Source: Methylobacillus glycogenes JCM 2850
GTDB taxonomy: Bacteria; Pseudomonadota; Gammaproteobacteria; Burkholderiales; Methylophilaceae
Length of the DNA: 64,000 bases
Reading direction: 5' to 3'
Assembly (NCBI RefSeq): GCF_000617925.1
Contig: NZ_BAMT01000003.1
Location: 1-64,000, forward strand
Below, piece by piece: positions 29,131 through 38,417 of this stretch. Below the pieces are notes generated by a model that saw nothing but the letters and a program-made list of their open reading frames with translations, did not search any database and was not told the origin of the DNA. The position numbers and the translations under genes are program-made. Positions within the stretch are counted from its first letter, which is position 1. The number at the start of each line of letters is the position of its first letter.

Positions 29131-31368
29131 TTAAACAATCACGAAATCAGAAGCTGTCAGTGTGGTCACACCTGTCAGTACTGCAATATCCACCGCAGCA
29201 CCGGCACCGTTACCATCCGCGTCATACTTCAGCGTCTTGGTGGTGGTGTCGAAGATCAGGTAGTCATTGCTGTCACCCGCCACAGCACCTGCACCCACCT
29301 TGATGTTGGCATTGGTAATGCCGCCAGTCAGGGAGGCAAACTGGTCTGTGTGCAGCTCCAGCTTGTCAGTACCGCGCAGGAAGTCAGTGATGGTGTCTAC
29401 ACCAGTCAGGTTGAAGGCAGTGTTGACATAGGTTTGCTCTGTGTCAGCAGCGCCAGTCACCACTTGCGTCCACACCTTGCCGAAGACAAAGGTATCTGCA
29501 CCACCGCCACCCGTGAGGGTGTCGTTGCCACCGTTACCAATAAAGCGGTCAGCCTGGCTGGTGCCGATGAAGGTTTGGTTGTTAGCGTTACCTTCAAAGG
29601 TCAGGCCGTTGGTGGTGAGGCCGGAAGCGTCAACGACTACGTTGTTGATGGTGCCGCCGTTATTGCCCAGGGTGTTGGACAGGTTAGCAACCGTGCCGTT
29701 GGCATTGAAGTAGTAGTGGTCGTTCAGCAACTGCAGGGCAGTGTTTTCAACGTTGAGGCGGCCAACTGTGCCACCCACTTGCACTACTTCCATGCTCTTG
29801 AAGTTATCGTTGTTGAGCACGATAGTGCCGTTGGCTTTGGTGTTAGCACCAATACCAGTGGTGATACGCAGGGTATCCACGCCATCGCCACCCACAATCA
29901 CGTCATGCTTGGCACCAGTAGCAATCCACTCCTTCTGGCCATCATCAGCCTTGGAAGTTGTACCTTGCACACCGCTGCCGAAACCACCGATCAGGAAGAT
30001 GTCATTGCCTTCACCACCGTCCAGGTAATCAGCACCGCCATGACCAACCAAGAGGTCATTGCCGCCGTTGCCGTAAACCACGTCATCACCCAGGCGGGCT
30101 GTGACGTAATCCACACCATCGCTACCGTGCACAATTTCGCGCGCGCCAGCAGTTTCATTGGCACCATCGATGCGGACATAACTACCTGCCTCGCCTTCGG
30201 TGGCGTCATAGATGATATCAACGTTGTGGAACAGTTCAGCGACGGAGTAGTCGTCTACTTCGAATACGGCAGACTGGTATTCGACTTCATCAGCACCAGC
30301 AACAGCAGGCTCGAATTCGGTTTCTTCAAATTCCAGCTTGATGGTGACAGACTCTGTCGGGCCGCCAGCCACACCGTAGATATGGGTGCCAGGGTTAAGG
30401 AAGCCCAGGCTGAGGGATTCGCCATTGGCTTCCAGCTGCTCGGCAGACAGGGTGATGTTGACACCGCTGGCGAGTTCTATGCGTTCTATGCCGCTGAACA
30501 GCAGGGACTCGGAGAAATCGCCAGATTTGGTGAATTCCAGTGTATCGACAGCATTGTAGCCAGCAATCGTTGTGGCATAGGTGCTGAGAGCGCTGGATCC
30601 TGGACGTGTTTGTAGATTCAGGCGAACGTCGGTTTCGATTTCTTCCGACATTTCTTGATCTTCGATTTCGACATACTCGCCAGTAACGGTATCGAAGACA
30701 ACGAGTTCTTCCTCCTCCTCTCCACCTTCCTCTTCTTCTTCGCCTTCAAGCTCAGTGACATTGATATAGCGGGCAGCATCGCCTGAGTTATTCAAGCCTG
30801 ATGCACCACCTTGAATATAGGTACGGGTTTCAAATTCTTCGCCGATACGGAAAGTATCGTTGCCGTTACCGCCAATCAAAATGTCATCTGAAGTTACCAA
30901 GTAAAGATTACCAGTGACGGTCTCGTTGCCTAAAGTGCTGCCTTGGCCTTCGATAATATCCGCGCCTGAGCCGCCACTGAGGATATCGTCGCCATCGCCA
31001 CCATAGATGACATCATTGCCGCTTCCACCGAAAATCACATCATTGCCACCTTGGCCAAAAATAATGTCATCACCAGACCCACCAAAGACAGTGTCATTAC
31101 CATCACCGACTTCGATAGCGTCGTTGCCACTACCACCAAAGATCAAGTTATTACCGGATTCAGTAAAGATAAAATCATCTCCACCACCTCCATAAATCGT
31201 ATTGTTGCCACTGCCACCATAAATAAAATCGCTACCATTGCCACCTACTATGGTGTCATTACCAGCACCACCATCAATAAAATTACCGAGATCGTTACCA
31301 ACAACAAAGTCACCGACGGAGGTCCCGGTATAAGATGTTTCTGTGGAGTTAAATATTTTTGTCGCCAT
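29131..31368 (-). CDS. RTX-type calcium-binding repeat protein, likely type I secretion substrate
   Basis: This 745-residue protein has no N-terminal signal peptide. About eleven glycine/aspartate nonapeptide repeats (G-G-x-G-N-D-x-I-x type) fill residues 25-140. More repeats lie near 150-180, 420-460 and 620-650. These bind calcium and fold outside the cell. The C terminus has the T1SS-targeting layout seen in serralysins and RTX S-layer proteins: V-D-T-I-T-D-F near residue 675, then D-T-T-T-K-T-L-K-Y-D-A-D-G and a last D-F-V-I-V. An acidic insert near residues 210-255 contains two E-rich runs. No enzymatic domain is visible, so a structural surface or matrix protein is possible. AGGA lies 7 bases before the ATG. 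Confidence 0.88.
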   Translation of the reverse strand: MATKIFNSTETSYTGTSVGDFVVGNDLGNFIDGGAGNDTIVGGNGSDFIYGGSGNNTIYGGGGDDFIFTESGNNLIFGGSGNDAIEVGDGNDTVFGGSGDDIIFGQGGNDVIFGGSGNDVIYGGDGDDILSGGSGADIIEGQGSTLGNETVTGNLYLVTSDDILIGGNGNDTFRIGEEFETRTYIQGGASGLNNSGDAARYINVTELEGEEEEEGGEEEEELVVFDTVTGEYVEIEDQEMSEEIETDVRLNLQTRPGSSALSTYATTIAGYNAVDTLEFTKSGDFSESLLFSGIERIELASGVNITLSAEQLEANGESLSLGFLNPGTHIYGVAGGPTESVTIKLEFEETEFEPAVAGADEVEYQSAVFEVDDYSVAELFHNVDIIYDATEGEAGSYVRIDGANETAGAREIVHGSDGVDYVTARLGDDVVYGNGGNDLLVGHGGADYLDGGEGNDIFLIGGFGSGVQGTTSKADDGQKEWIATGAKHDVIVGGDGVDTLRITTGIGANTKANGTIVLNNDNFKSMEVVQVGGTVGRLNVENTALQLLNDHYYFNANGTVANLSNTLGNNGGTINNVVVDASGLTTNGLTFEGNANNQTFIGTSQADRFIGNGGNDTLTGGGGADTFVFGKVWTQVVTGAADTEQTYVNTAFNLTGVDTITDFLRGTDKLELHTDQFASLTGGITNANIKVGAGAVAGDSNDYLIFDTTTKTLKYDADGNGAGAAVDIAVLTGVTTLTASDFVIV

Positions 31369-31404
31369 TTCTCTATCCTTTACTCAAAGAAATAAAAGTG
31401 TCTT

Positions 31405-31434
31405 CAAAGCGAAATTCAAGTGAACTCCGCTTTG
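31405..31434 (-). terminator. Hairpin between P1 gene and RTX gene
   Basis: CAAAGCG (31405-31411) pairs with CGCTTTG (31428-31434) around a 16-base loop, 15 bases after the P1 stop. On the minus strand it is followed by a moderately T-rich stretch, so partial termination is possible. Confidence 0.35.
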
Positions 31435-31449
31435 TAGAAGCAGGTACTT

Positions 31450-32406
31450 TTAGAATGGATCGGTATGTGCTGGGGCTACGCTTGCACCGGAAGGTGCGTA
31501 ACCAGGTAAAGATATTTCAATGAAACTGTTTGGTGTTACCCCATCACCTGCCAACTCTTGGAAGGTTTGACGCAGGCGAATTGCATTCGGAGTTTGGGTA
31601 TAAGGCGTTGCAGGGCAAGCATTGGTTTTAACGTAGTACATACCCGAGTTCGCTGTGCTGCTGCCATCATCATCCAAATTGTTGGCATCAGTGGTAAATG
31701 TCACCCAATTTGTATTGATATCAGCTCTTTGTTGAGCAGCAGAAGCTGTTCCTGGGAAAGAGTTCAAACCATTTATGGATGGGCTAGAACCCAGACCTGT
31801 CAAGGGTTGATCAGCATAGCCGCTTGCCCTGTGTTGTACTGCCGTGTATGCCAAACCAACGCGATATACAGGAGAAGCAATTGCTGGGATGGTGGAATAG
31901 GCTGCGGAAACGCTTAAGCCTGACCAACCACCACGCGCAACATCATTGACCTCAAAGTTCTGAGCACCTGTTGCACTATGATAATCAGTGCTGTTCAGGG
32001 ATACCTTAACGCCATAAATGCACTCAGCATCATCGTCACTGCGCCATACATAATCCCGGACAGTACCAATGGTTTTGCTTCCACCTGTGTAGATGTTATT
32101 CACCGTGATATTGGAAGTGGTACCTGCGACTGGGTTGACCCGCGTCCCAGTATATCTTGTTGAATCACCGGGAGAGCGAAGTTCAGTTGTGGGGAAAACA
32201 GCGCAAGTATTGTTGGCTGTTGTTGTGGGATTTACCGGAGCGCCAGAACCAAAGTTACCTGTGGTGTTGCACAATGTATAGGCGCTGGTACCACCAGTCA
32301 CCGGGAACCCCGTGCTAGGCAAAGCAACAAAACCTGTAGCCAATGCTTGGTATGAAGTCAGACCGAACACGCCCACCAATGCCAGTTTCAGCTTAATGTT
32401 TTTCAT
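31450..32406 (-). CDS. Secreted four-cysteine protein P1, paralogue of 21665-22699
   Basis: I do not recognise this family. The 318-residue product has a clear signal peptide (K-N-I-K-L-K-L then a hydrophobic core, cleavage after A-L-A) and a mature N terminus T-G-F-V-A-L-P. It shares with P2 the blocks S-A-Y-T-L-C-N-T-T-G, N-T-C-A-V-F, T-V-R-D-Y-V-W-R-S-D-D, C-I-Y-G, P-V-Y-R-V-G, N-W-V-T-F-T-T, K-T-N-A-C and I-E-I-S-L-P-G-Y-A-P, with four cysteines conserved in position, suggesting two disulfides. I prefer ATG 32406 because GGAG lies 5 bases upstream; an ATG at 32418 would overlap that site. It lies between the TonB receptor and the RTX gene. Confidence 0.78.
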   Translation of the reverse strand: MKNIKLKLALVGVFGLTSYQALATGFVALPSTGFPVTGGTSAYTLCNTTGNFGSGAPVNPTTTANNTCAVFPTTELRSPGDSTRYTGTRVNPVAGTTSNITVNNIYTGGSKTIGTVRDYVWRSDDDAECIYGVKVSLNSTDYHSATGAQNFEVNDVARGGWSGLSVSAAYSTIPAIASPVYRVGLAYTAVQHRASGYADQPLTGLGSSPSINGLNSFPGTASAAQQRADINTNWVTFTTDANNLDDDGSSTANSGMYYVKTNACPATPYTQTPNAIRLRQTFQELAGDGVTPNSFIEISLPGYAPSGASVAPAHTDPF

Positions 32407-32431
32407 CAATTGCTCCATTCATATAGAATAA

Positions 32432-32453
32432 GCAGGCATTTGTGGCTGCCTGC
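32432..32453. promoter_or_regulatory. Leader hairpin A upstream of P1
   Basis: GCAGGC (32432-32437) and GCCTGC (32448-32453) form a perfect 6-bp stem. The 10-base loop is the reverse complement of the loop region of hairpin B at 32521, so the two loops could pair in one transcript. It begins 26 bases before the P1 start. Confidence 0.5.
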
Positions 32454-32520
32454 AACACCAATTCACCTGAATCTATTCAAGTCTTTGAGAGGCCTTAACT
32501 TGATTCCGGTTGAATTTTTT

Positions 32521-32543
32521 CAGGGCAAGCCACAAATGCCCTG
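32521..32543. promoter_or_regulatory. Hairpin B between TonB receptor and P1
   Basis: CAGGGCA (32521-32527) and TGCCCTG (32537-32543) form a perfect 7-bp stem with a 9-base loop, 19 bases past the receptor stop. It may end or process the receptor transcript; no clear T tract follows on the minus strand. Confidence 0.5.
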
Positions 32544-32561
32544 TTAGATAAAAGCTAAGCA

Positions 32562-35500
32562 TTATTTATTTGGGTTAAATTCATAGCTAAGACTGATCCA
32601 TGCGGCACGAGGCGCACCTGGTGCTAAAAAGTTTGTAGATAGCCAATCTGTAGAGTTATGGTTGTAGCCATCTGGTCCAATGGCACCATAGATAGAGGGT
32701 GAGAAGGGGTTTCTACCCAATCTTCCTGCAGAGAAATATTCTTTATCGAGAATGTTGTTAACGCGGAAACCCAGCGTCCACTCCGAGTTGAGTTTGTAAC
32801 TTGTTTGCAGGTTTAGTAGTAAATAACCTGGTGTTGTCCCGGGATTGTTAGTGGTACGGCGCGGCACTTGAATGGCCGTACCATTTTGTCCTTCAATTAT
32901 CGTGTCATAAATAACAACCCCTTTTCTATGTTCGTTATTTTCATTGCCACGAACATAAGCAAATGAATGACTAACAGCGGTCAATCCAATTTGCCACTTA
33001 GGTGTTACTTCATAAGTCAAGGTTGCGTTCAGGTTGTGCAGTGGTACGCCTGGCATTCTGTCGCCTGGTTTAACCTGAATTCGCCGACTGTAGTCCTGAT
33101 TACCATAAAACTCTTCCGTAGCGCTGCTATTGTCATTGGCTGGCATATAGAAGCTATTCTGGAATGTTGCATCTGTGAGCGCGTAATTCATTCTTAAACG
33201 CCATTTATCAAAGGCCGCGACAATCCCCGCTTCAATCCCTTGTCTTCGAGTTTCACCTATCGTATCGAAGAAGTTACGATTGCCCGGATAACCTATCATG
33301 TAGATATCATCTTTGAGATTGGTGCGGTAAACGCCAAAGTTCCACTCTATATTTTCATTGATTCTTCCACGTAAACCCATATCCCAAGATTGAGCTTTGA
33401 TCTGGGGTAAATAAGGATCACCAGAAAGAGTGGTTGGTAAGGAGCAAAATCGATTTTCAATTAGACTTTTTGGGCCAATGTAGGCACCTGTCACTGTGGA
33501 GTACATTGGTGTCTTGTCAAAGGCACAACCTAGCTCCACAACCGATGGGACTCGGGTTCCTTGAGACCAATTGCCATAAATATTTAGATTTTTTGTGGCT
33601 TGCCAGCTTGTACCCAGTGAAGGATTTAATGAGTAATAGTTGAATTTTTCTGTTTCAGGTTTGTTAAGTAGATTTGAGGAATTTGGAACTGTATAACCGG
33701 TAGGGCATTCTTCTCCAGGACGGCAAATATCGTAGTAATCAGGGAATGCTTCCAACTGTGCTAGATCCCACACTCTGGAGCCATAGGTTCTTGATGCAAC
33801 CTTGTTTTTGCCGCGCGTATCGTTATAACGCAGTGCGCCTGTGAAATGCAATGTTTCGATAGGGCTCCAAGTCTCACTGATGTAAAGGCTTTTAGTAACT
33901 TGATGACCAGTAAAATCGTTGTTGTTAATGGATGTGCTTGCCGCGGCATATTGATCACGGATTTCATCAGGGGAAAGATAGGCACGGCGTTCTGCATCCA
34001 TCATTCCAAGCATTTGACTACTGACATAATTAGCAGATGGGATATCCACAGAAGCACCCACCATGAATTTATGTTTTTCGAAATTCCAGTTGAATTGAAT
34101 AGATGCGCCATCTGTTTCTTGATCTATTTGAGTTTCGGTTAAGATGGCAGTCGGAGTGCCTTCAACATAGCCAGTGCCAGTGCCGGTACTATTTTGGGCT
34201 GCACCATCTACGGTTAACCATCGGCCATCTGGACCAAGTACCTTTAAACCGTCATTGTTTATATCGCCCTGGCAAGTGTCTGCATTAGTGGGTGGTAGAA
34301 TCAATAGAAGATGTTTCACACCCACACCGTCGCCAGGTGTTAGATCCCCGTACTCTGCTGTATCAGGTGTATAAAAATAAAAAGATTGGTCTGCAAATTC
34401 TAAAGTTTCGAATGCATTTTTATACTTCAAAGAACTCAATGATGATTCTGTTTCATAAAAATATTCTTGCATTCCACCCGAATATGAGGTGACCTCTCCT
34501 GGTAGTAGATTTTCACTTATGTTGGTACCAGGAACGAATATCTGAGACTGCTGGAAATTTTTACGATAATTGAAATTGTATTGCGCATATTTCAAAAAAT
34601 TTCCCGCAAATTCTGGCAATTTTTGATTTAAATAGCTGGATGGTAGGGTGGCAAAAGCATCTTCAATCGTTCCAGAAAATGCAAAATTAAGCGCGTCACT
34701 ATCACTCCAGTAGTCCCCGTTCTGGATAGGAATGAGGTAGTAATCCGGAAGCCCATACTCATTTGTGCTGGTAAATAGACACGTGTATTGCTCACCACTA
34801 TTAAGATTACGCCTTACCTGCTGATTGCCATACTCAGTATATACATCAGCACCATTGGTTTTTCGCTTGCTGTTTCTGCGATAAGCTTGCGCTGTGATCG
34901 TGAAATTATCGTTGACGAAATAACTACCCGAAAGCTGAGCTTGCCAAAGTGTATTGTCTGTAGTATCGGGAGAGGTGAAGACACCATTCCGATTTTGGTT
35001 ATACATTTCGCTGGGCAACATGCCATTGCCTGTTAAGTCATTCCAAACAGCAAGTGTGCTTAGATTGAGATCAAGCTTCTCACCGCGATAACTTGCTTTG
35101 CCGAAAACTTGATTGACTCTACTTGGTGAGTTTTCGCGCCAACCATCCTCTAGAAAAATATTGGCTGCTGCAAAACCTGCAATTGTTCCATTGTTCCAAC
35201 CACCTGTTGCTTGCAGCTGCTTACGGCCAAATGAGCCAGTGAGTATCTCAGCATCCACACCTGGGTTACTGAAACCATCCTTGGTTTTCATCGACAATGC
35301 ACCACCTAGGTACCCAAGCCGAAAATAGGATTAGAGCCTGGGAAAACATCAAAGCTCGATAATGCATTCAGCGGAATCATGTCCCAGTTCACCACATCGC
35401 CAAACGGTTCATTGACGCGTATACCATCAAAAAATACTGATAGACCTTGTGGTGTACCAATCTGTGGGCCTGCGGTAAAACCACGGTACTGCAAATCCAT

Positions 35501-36105
35501 CTGGAATGGGTTGCCCTGATAGTCATTGACATTCACTGATTGCAGCTTGGAATTCATGAGATCGGTAATGCTCAGAGAATGTGCTTCCTTGATGTCTTTG
35601 GCTGTCAAGCTCTGCACATTGCCTGGAATTTCTTCCTTGGTAAGCCCCAAACCAGGCAATGGACCGATCTCATAAAAACGCTTGGAGCGCACTTCAATCG
35701 CATCCACCTTGAAATCAATCGCCTGCTTTTCCACTGCTGGTTGATCACTGCGCTGTCTTTATCAATACTCGATTCCAGCCCACTGCCAGCCAGCAGCATT
35801 TTCAGTGCTTCATCGGCTTTCATGCGGCCTTTTACTGCTGGTGCGGTTTTGCCAGTGGCGAGTTTGCTGTCAAAGGCCACGCTGATGCCTGTGGTGCGGG
35901 CCAGTTGCTTGAGCGAGGCATCCAGGGGTTGGCTGGGCAGGTCTATATTCACTGGTGTCAGGGTGCCGCTGCTGGTGTTGGCCGCAGGTAACTGGGTGTT
36001 GAGTTCGGCAGCTTCTAGCGAATAAGACGCTAGGCCGAGTACCGCTATTAACAGCAGGGCAACCGACGCAATCGTCATGCTGTACATGGTCTTGAATAAA
36101 TCCAA
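32562..36105 (-). pseudogene. TonB-dependent receptor with STN signalling domain (FecA-type), two frameshifts
   Basis: The N terminus (TTG 36105, with GGAG 7 bases upstream) has a signal segment followed by an STN domain: I-D-L-P-S-Q-P-L-D-A-S-L near residue 53, then S-V-A-F-D-S-K and a D-E-A-L-K-M-L-L-A-G-S-G-L helix. That domain talks to a FecR anti-sigma factor. The plug domain is in another frame after a break near 35733, and the barrel after a second near 35307, where one extra C restores F-G-L-G-T-L-G-G-A-L-S-M-K-T-K. The rest, 911 residues to 32562, is a full 22-strand-type barrel ending Y-E-F-N-P-N-K. Repaired length is about 1181 residues. The ligand is unknown. Confidence 0.87.
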
Positions 36106-36341
36106 CTTACTTCTCCCTGGGTAAATCTTGCTTTCTTATACCCATATAACTTTTGGCAAACCAAAACCCTGACGTCTAAACGCAGATTTTTTTACAAAAA
36201 GTTACAATTATTTTTCATGGGTGAAGAAATGTTCATTAAATCAATGGGTTGTTGATTTTTAAGGAGTGAGATTTTTTTGCCTGGTAGAGCGCGGGGAAGG
36301 TGCAGGCAGCAGAGCAGCGTGAGAGAGCAGTGCTAGGGGAT

Positions 36342-37402
36342 TTACTTCTTTTTACCAGTGGCCTGGCTGAGCAGAACAATATCTTGCCCGCTGCGTTTGA
36401 CTTGCACCGGGGCAATGATGGGTAGTTCTTTGATAAAGCGTTCTACATTTTTTGCCTGAATCACGGCGGTGACGCTGGCATCTTGCGCCGTGACTACCTG
36501 GGCGCTGATAGGGGGCTGGCGATAGCGCGAGAGGGTTTCGGCAATTTCTTCCAGCCCGGCGCCATCAAAGGTGATGGTGCCATATTCAAAGCTGAAGGCA
36601 TCGGCCGCGGCGCGTTTGACGCGGCTGGCCTGGCCGTGCTGGTTGATTTCTGCCACTTCGTTATTGCGCAGGGTTAATACCTGGTCTGCATGCTTGTTGG
36701 CGGCGGTAGGTGTGGGGTTGGCAGTCTCGGTGATGGTGGTGCCAGGCTGTTGCGGTTCTACCCGCACGGTGCCGTGATCCACGCTCACTCTGACCTTGCT
36801 CTTGAAGCGGTTGACCGCAAAGCGCGTGCCCAGCACCGTGACCTTGGCCAGGCCGCTATCCACAATAAAGGGCCGATCCGGGTTTTTGGTGACATCAAAG
36901 CTGACTTCACCACGGTTGAGTTTGACGATGCGTTGCTTGCGGTAATAGGTCACCTCAACATCGCTATTGGCGTTGACCATGATTTTGCTGCCATCTTCCA
37001 GTATCTGCGAGCGGATTTGGCCTATCTCGGCGCTGGCTACCAGGTGCATGGTAGGTTCGGCTTGCACGTGTTCATACCCCAGGTAGCCCAGTGTGCCGAT
37101 TACAGCCACAAAGATGACGCTAATTGTGCGGTTGATGGTGCTGCGGATTTTCTGGCTGCGTTCGGTTTTCTCGATAAAGGTTTTTTGCTGCATGGCGCTT
37201 TCAAGATGCGCCAGCTGGGCGGGGGAATCGAGATCCTCCCAGAGTGAGCAGACTTCGTTATAGCTTGCTGGTGGGCCGGGTCTGACAGCAGCCAGTGTTC
37301 AAACGTGCTGCGTTGCGGATGCTCGATATCGGCATCCTGCATCAGCACAAACCAGCGGATGGCGGCTTGTCTGGCAGTACGTTTGAGGGTGAGGTTGCTC
37401 AT
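36342..37402 (-). pseudogene. FecR-family anti-sigma regulator, frameshifted
   Basis: The protein transmits a periplasmic signal from the TonB receptor STN domain to the ECF sigma factor. The N-terminal DUF4880-like cytoplasmic domain starts at 37402 with A-A-I-R-W-F-V-L-M-Q, then breaks near 37262. The expected Y-N-E-V-C-S-L-W-E-D-L continues in the next frame, followed by a membrane helix (I-S-V-I-F-V-A-V-I-G region) and the FecR domain with L-E-D-G-S-K-I-M-V-N-A-N-S and L-N-R-G-E-V-S-F-D-V. One added base gives about 353 residues. A T-P-T-A-rich linker and STN-like C-terminal region follow. Confidence 0.86.
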
Positions 37403-37438
37403 GGGTGATGAAGTGTGGCAGGCGCTGGCCTCAGCAGT

Positions 37439-37960
37439 TTAAGCCAGCAGGTCCTTGGCTTCCAGCAGATCCAGCATCGCCCGCATGATGTGTTTTTGTA
37501 CCATATTGAGGGAGATGCCGAGCTTATCGGCGATTTCCTGCTGCGACAAGCCTTCAATGCGGAACAGCCAGAAGGTTTCTTTGCAGCGAGGTGGCAGCAA
37601 GTCAATGATGTTCTGCAATATCGCCAGGCGCTGCTGGATATCCACCAAATGCTCAGCCGAGGGTACTAGCGGTTGATCGTAATCTGCCATCAGCTCGGAC
37701 TCAGCATCTTCGCTGATCAAGGGCACAAAGCGCGCTTGCTCTTTATGTCCATCAATCAACAGGTTGCGCACTATGGTGTGCAGATAAGCCTGGGGTTGCA
37801 GCATGCGATTGGGGTTGCTCGAAATCGCAAAGCGTATCAAGGCATCATGCAGCACATCGTAAGCCGTGCGGCTATAGCCAGTGTGGCGATAGATGCTGGA
37901 AAGTAAATCTGCATAGGCCCATTTCAGGTCTACGCCGTGCCAGGTGGGGGAGAGGCTCAT
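37439..37960 (-). CDS. ECF sigma-70 factor, FecI-type
   Basis: The 173-residue protein has sigma region 2 (D-V-L-H-D-A-L-I-R-F and Y-L-H-T-I-V-R-N-L-L-I-D) and region 4 (L-P-P-R-C-K-E-T-F-W-L-F-R-I-E-G-L-S-Q-Q-E-I-A-D-K-L-G-I-S), as in FecI, FpvI and PvdS-like factors. It directs RNA polymerase to promoters of its cognate receptor. The FecR and TonB receptor genes follow directly on the same strand, so a three-part cell-surface signalling system is clear. It is the first gene of the minus-strand block. The spacer upstream contains a 44-bp palindrome. Confidence 0.92.
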   Translation of the reverse strand: MSLSPTWHGVDLKWAYADLLSSIYRHTGYSRTAYDVLHDALIRFAISSNPNRMLQPQAYLHTIVRNLLIDGHKEQARFVPLISEDAESELMADYDQPLVPSAEHLVDIQQRLAILQNIIDLLPPRCKETFWLFRIEGLSQQEIADKLGISLNMVQKHIMRAMLDLLEAKDLLA

Positions 37961-38108
37961 GCTGTTCTACCATCATAAGTGTTGTCACGGGAATGAGTAG
38001 CAATAAGCAGGCCATATTGTCAGACACTTGTCAGGGAGGACGATTTTGCGATTTATTCAACTTTTGCGGGAGGGTGACGGGAAGAAATCCCGACGCTAGC
38101 TGAACCAT

Positions 38109-38152
38109 GTTGGTGGTTGTAAGTAACCAGCTGGTTGTTTACAACCACCAAC
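38109..38152. repeat. 44-bp near-perfect palindrome
   Basis: Outer arms of 14 bases (GTTGGTGGTTGTAA and its reverse complement) flank an inner 12-base perfect palindrome AACCAGCTGGTT. Only the two positions between arm and centre on each side break the symmetry. It lies in the divergent 457-base gap between the ECF sigma gene and mtnA, so it is not placed as a terminator for either gene. Confidence 0.85.
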
Positions 38153-38334
38153 TTTAAACCAGGCAATATTTTTATGTTGACAAACCCATATTGTGCACAC
38201 GATCTAATGTAGTACATGAGCTTTTCACGGGAAATTCAAGTAATCCAAGGACATATGAATTTATCGTTTAAAATCAATTACATATTTTATGGTATAAAAT
38301 TTGGGCAAATGGAAAAATCCCTTTGAATTACAAT

Positions 38335-38390
38335 AGTTACATTTTCAAGTCACAGCTATCCACAAAATTATCCACAGATTTTGTGGATAG
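38335..38390. repeat. DnaA-box-rich 56-bp repeat element, copy 2
   Basis: This copy matches 11767-11822 at 52 of 56 positions with no gaps. Boxes: CTATCCACA (38356-38364), TTATCCACA (38368-38376) and TGTGGATAG (38382-38390). It lies 28 bases before the mtnA start, downstream of an AT-rich tract. Confidence 0.85.
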
Positions 38391-38417
38391 GAATTCCTCT
38401 TGTTTTCATCCTGAAAT

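Noticed and set aside
29089..30615. 508-codon frame on the plus strand opposite the RTX gene
   Set aside because: Its length comes from the repetitive, stop-poor complement of the glycine/aspartate repeats; no start signal or domain supports it.
30960..31290. CRISPR-like periodic repeat
   Set aside because: The periodicity is the codon-level repeat of RTX nonapeptides inside one coding frame; no constant repeat plus unique spacer pattern exists.
38177..38210. Promoter with TTGACA at 38177 toward mtnA
   Set aside because: The -35 box is perfect, but the best -10 candidates (TCTAAT, TAATGT) are 20-22 bases away, too far for a confident sigma-70 promoter.
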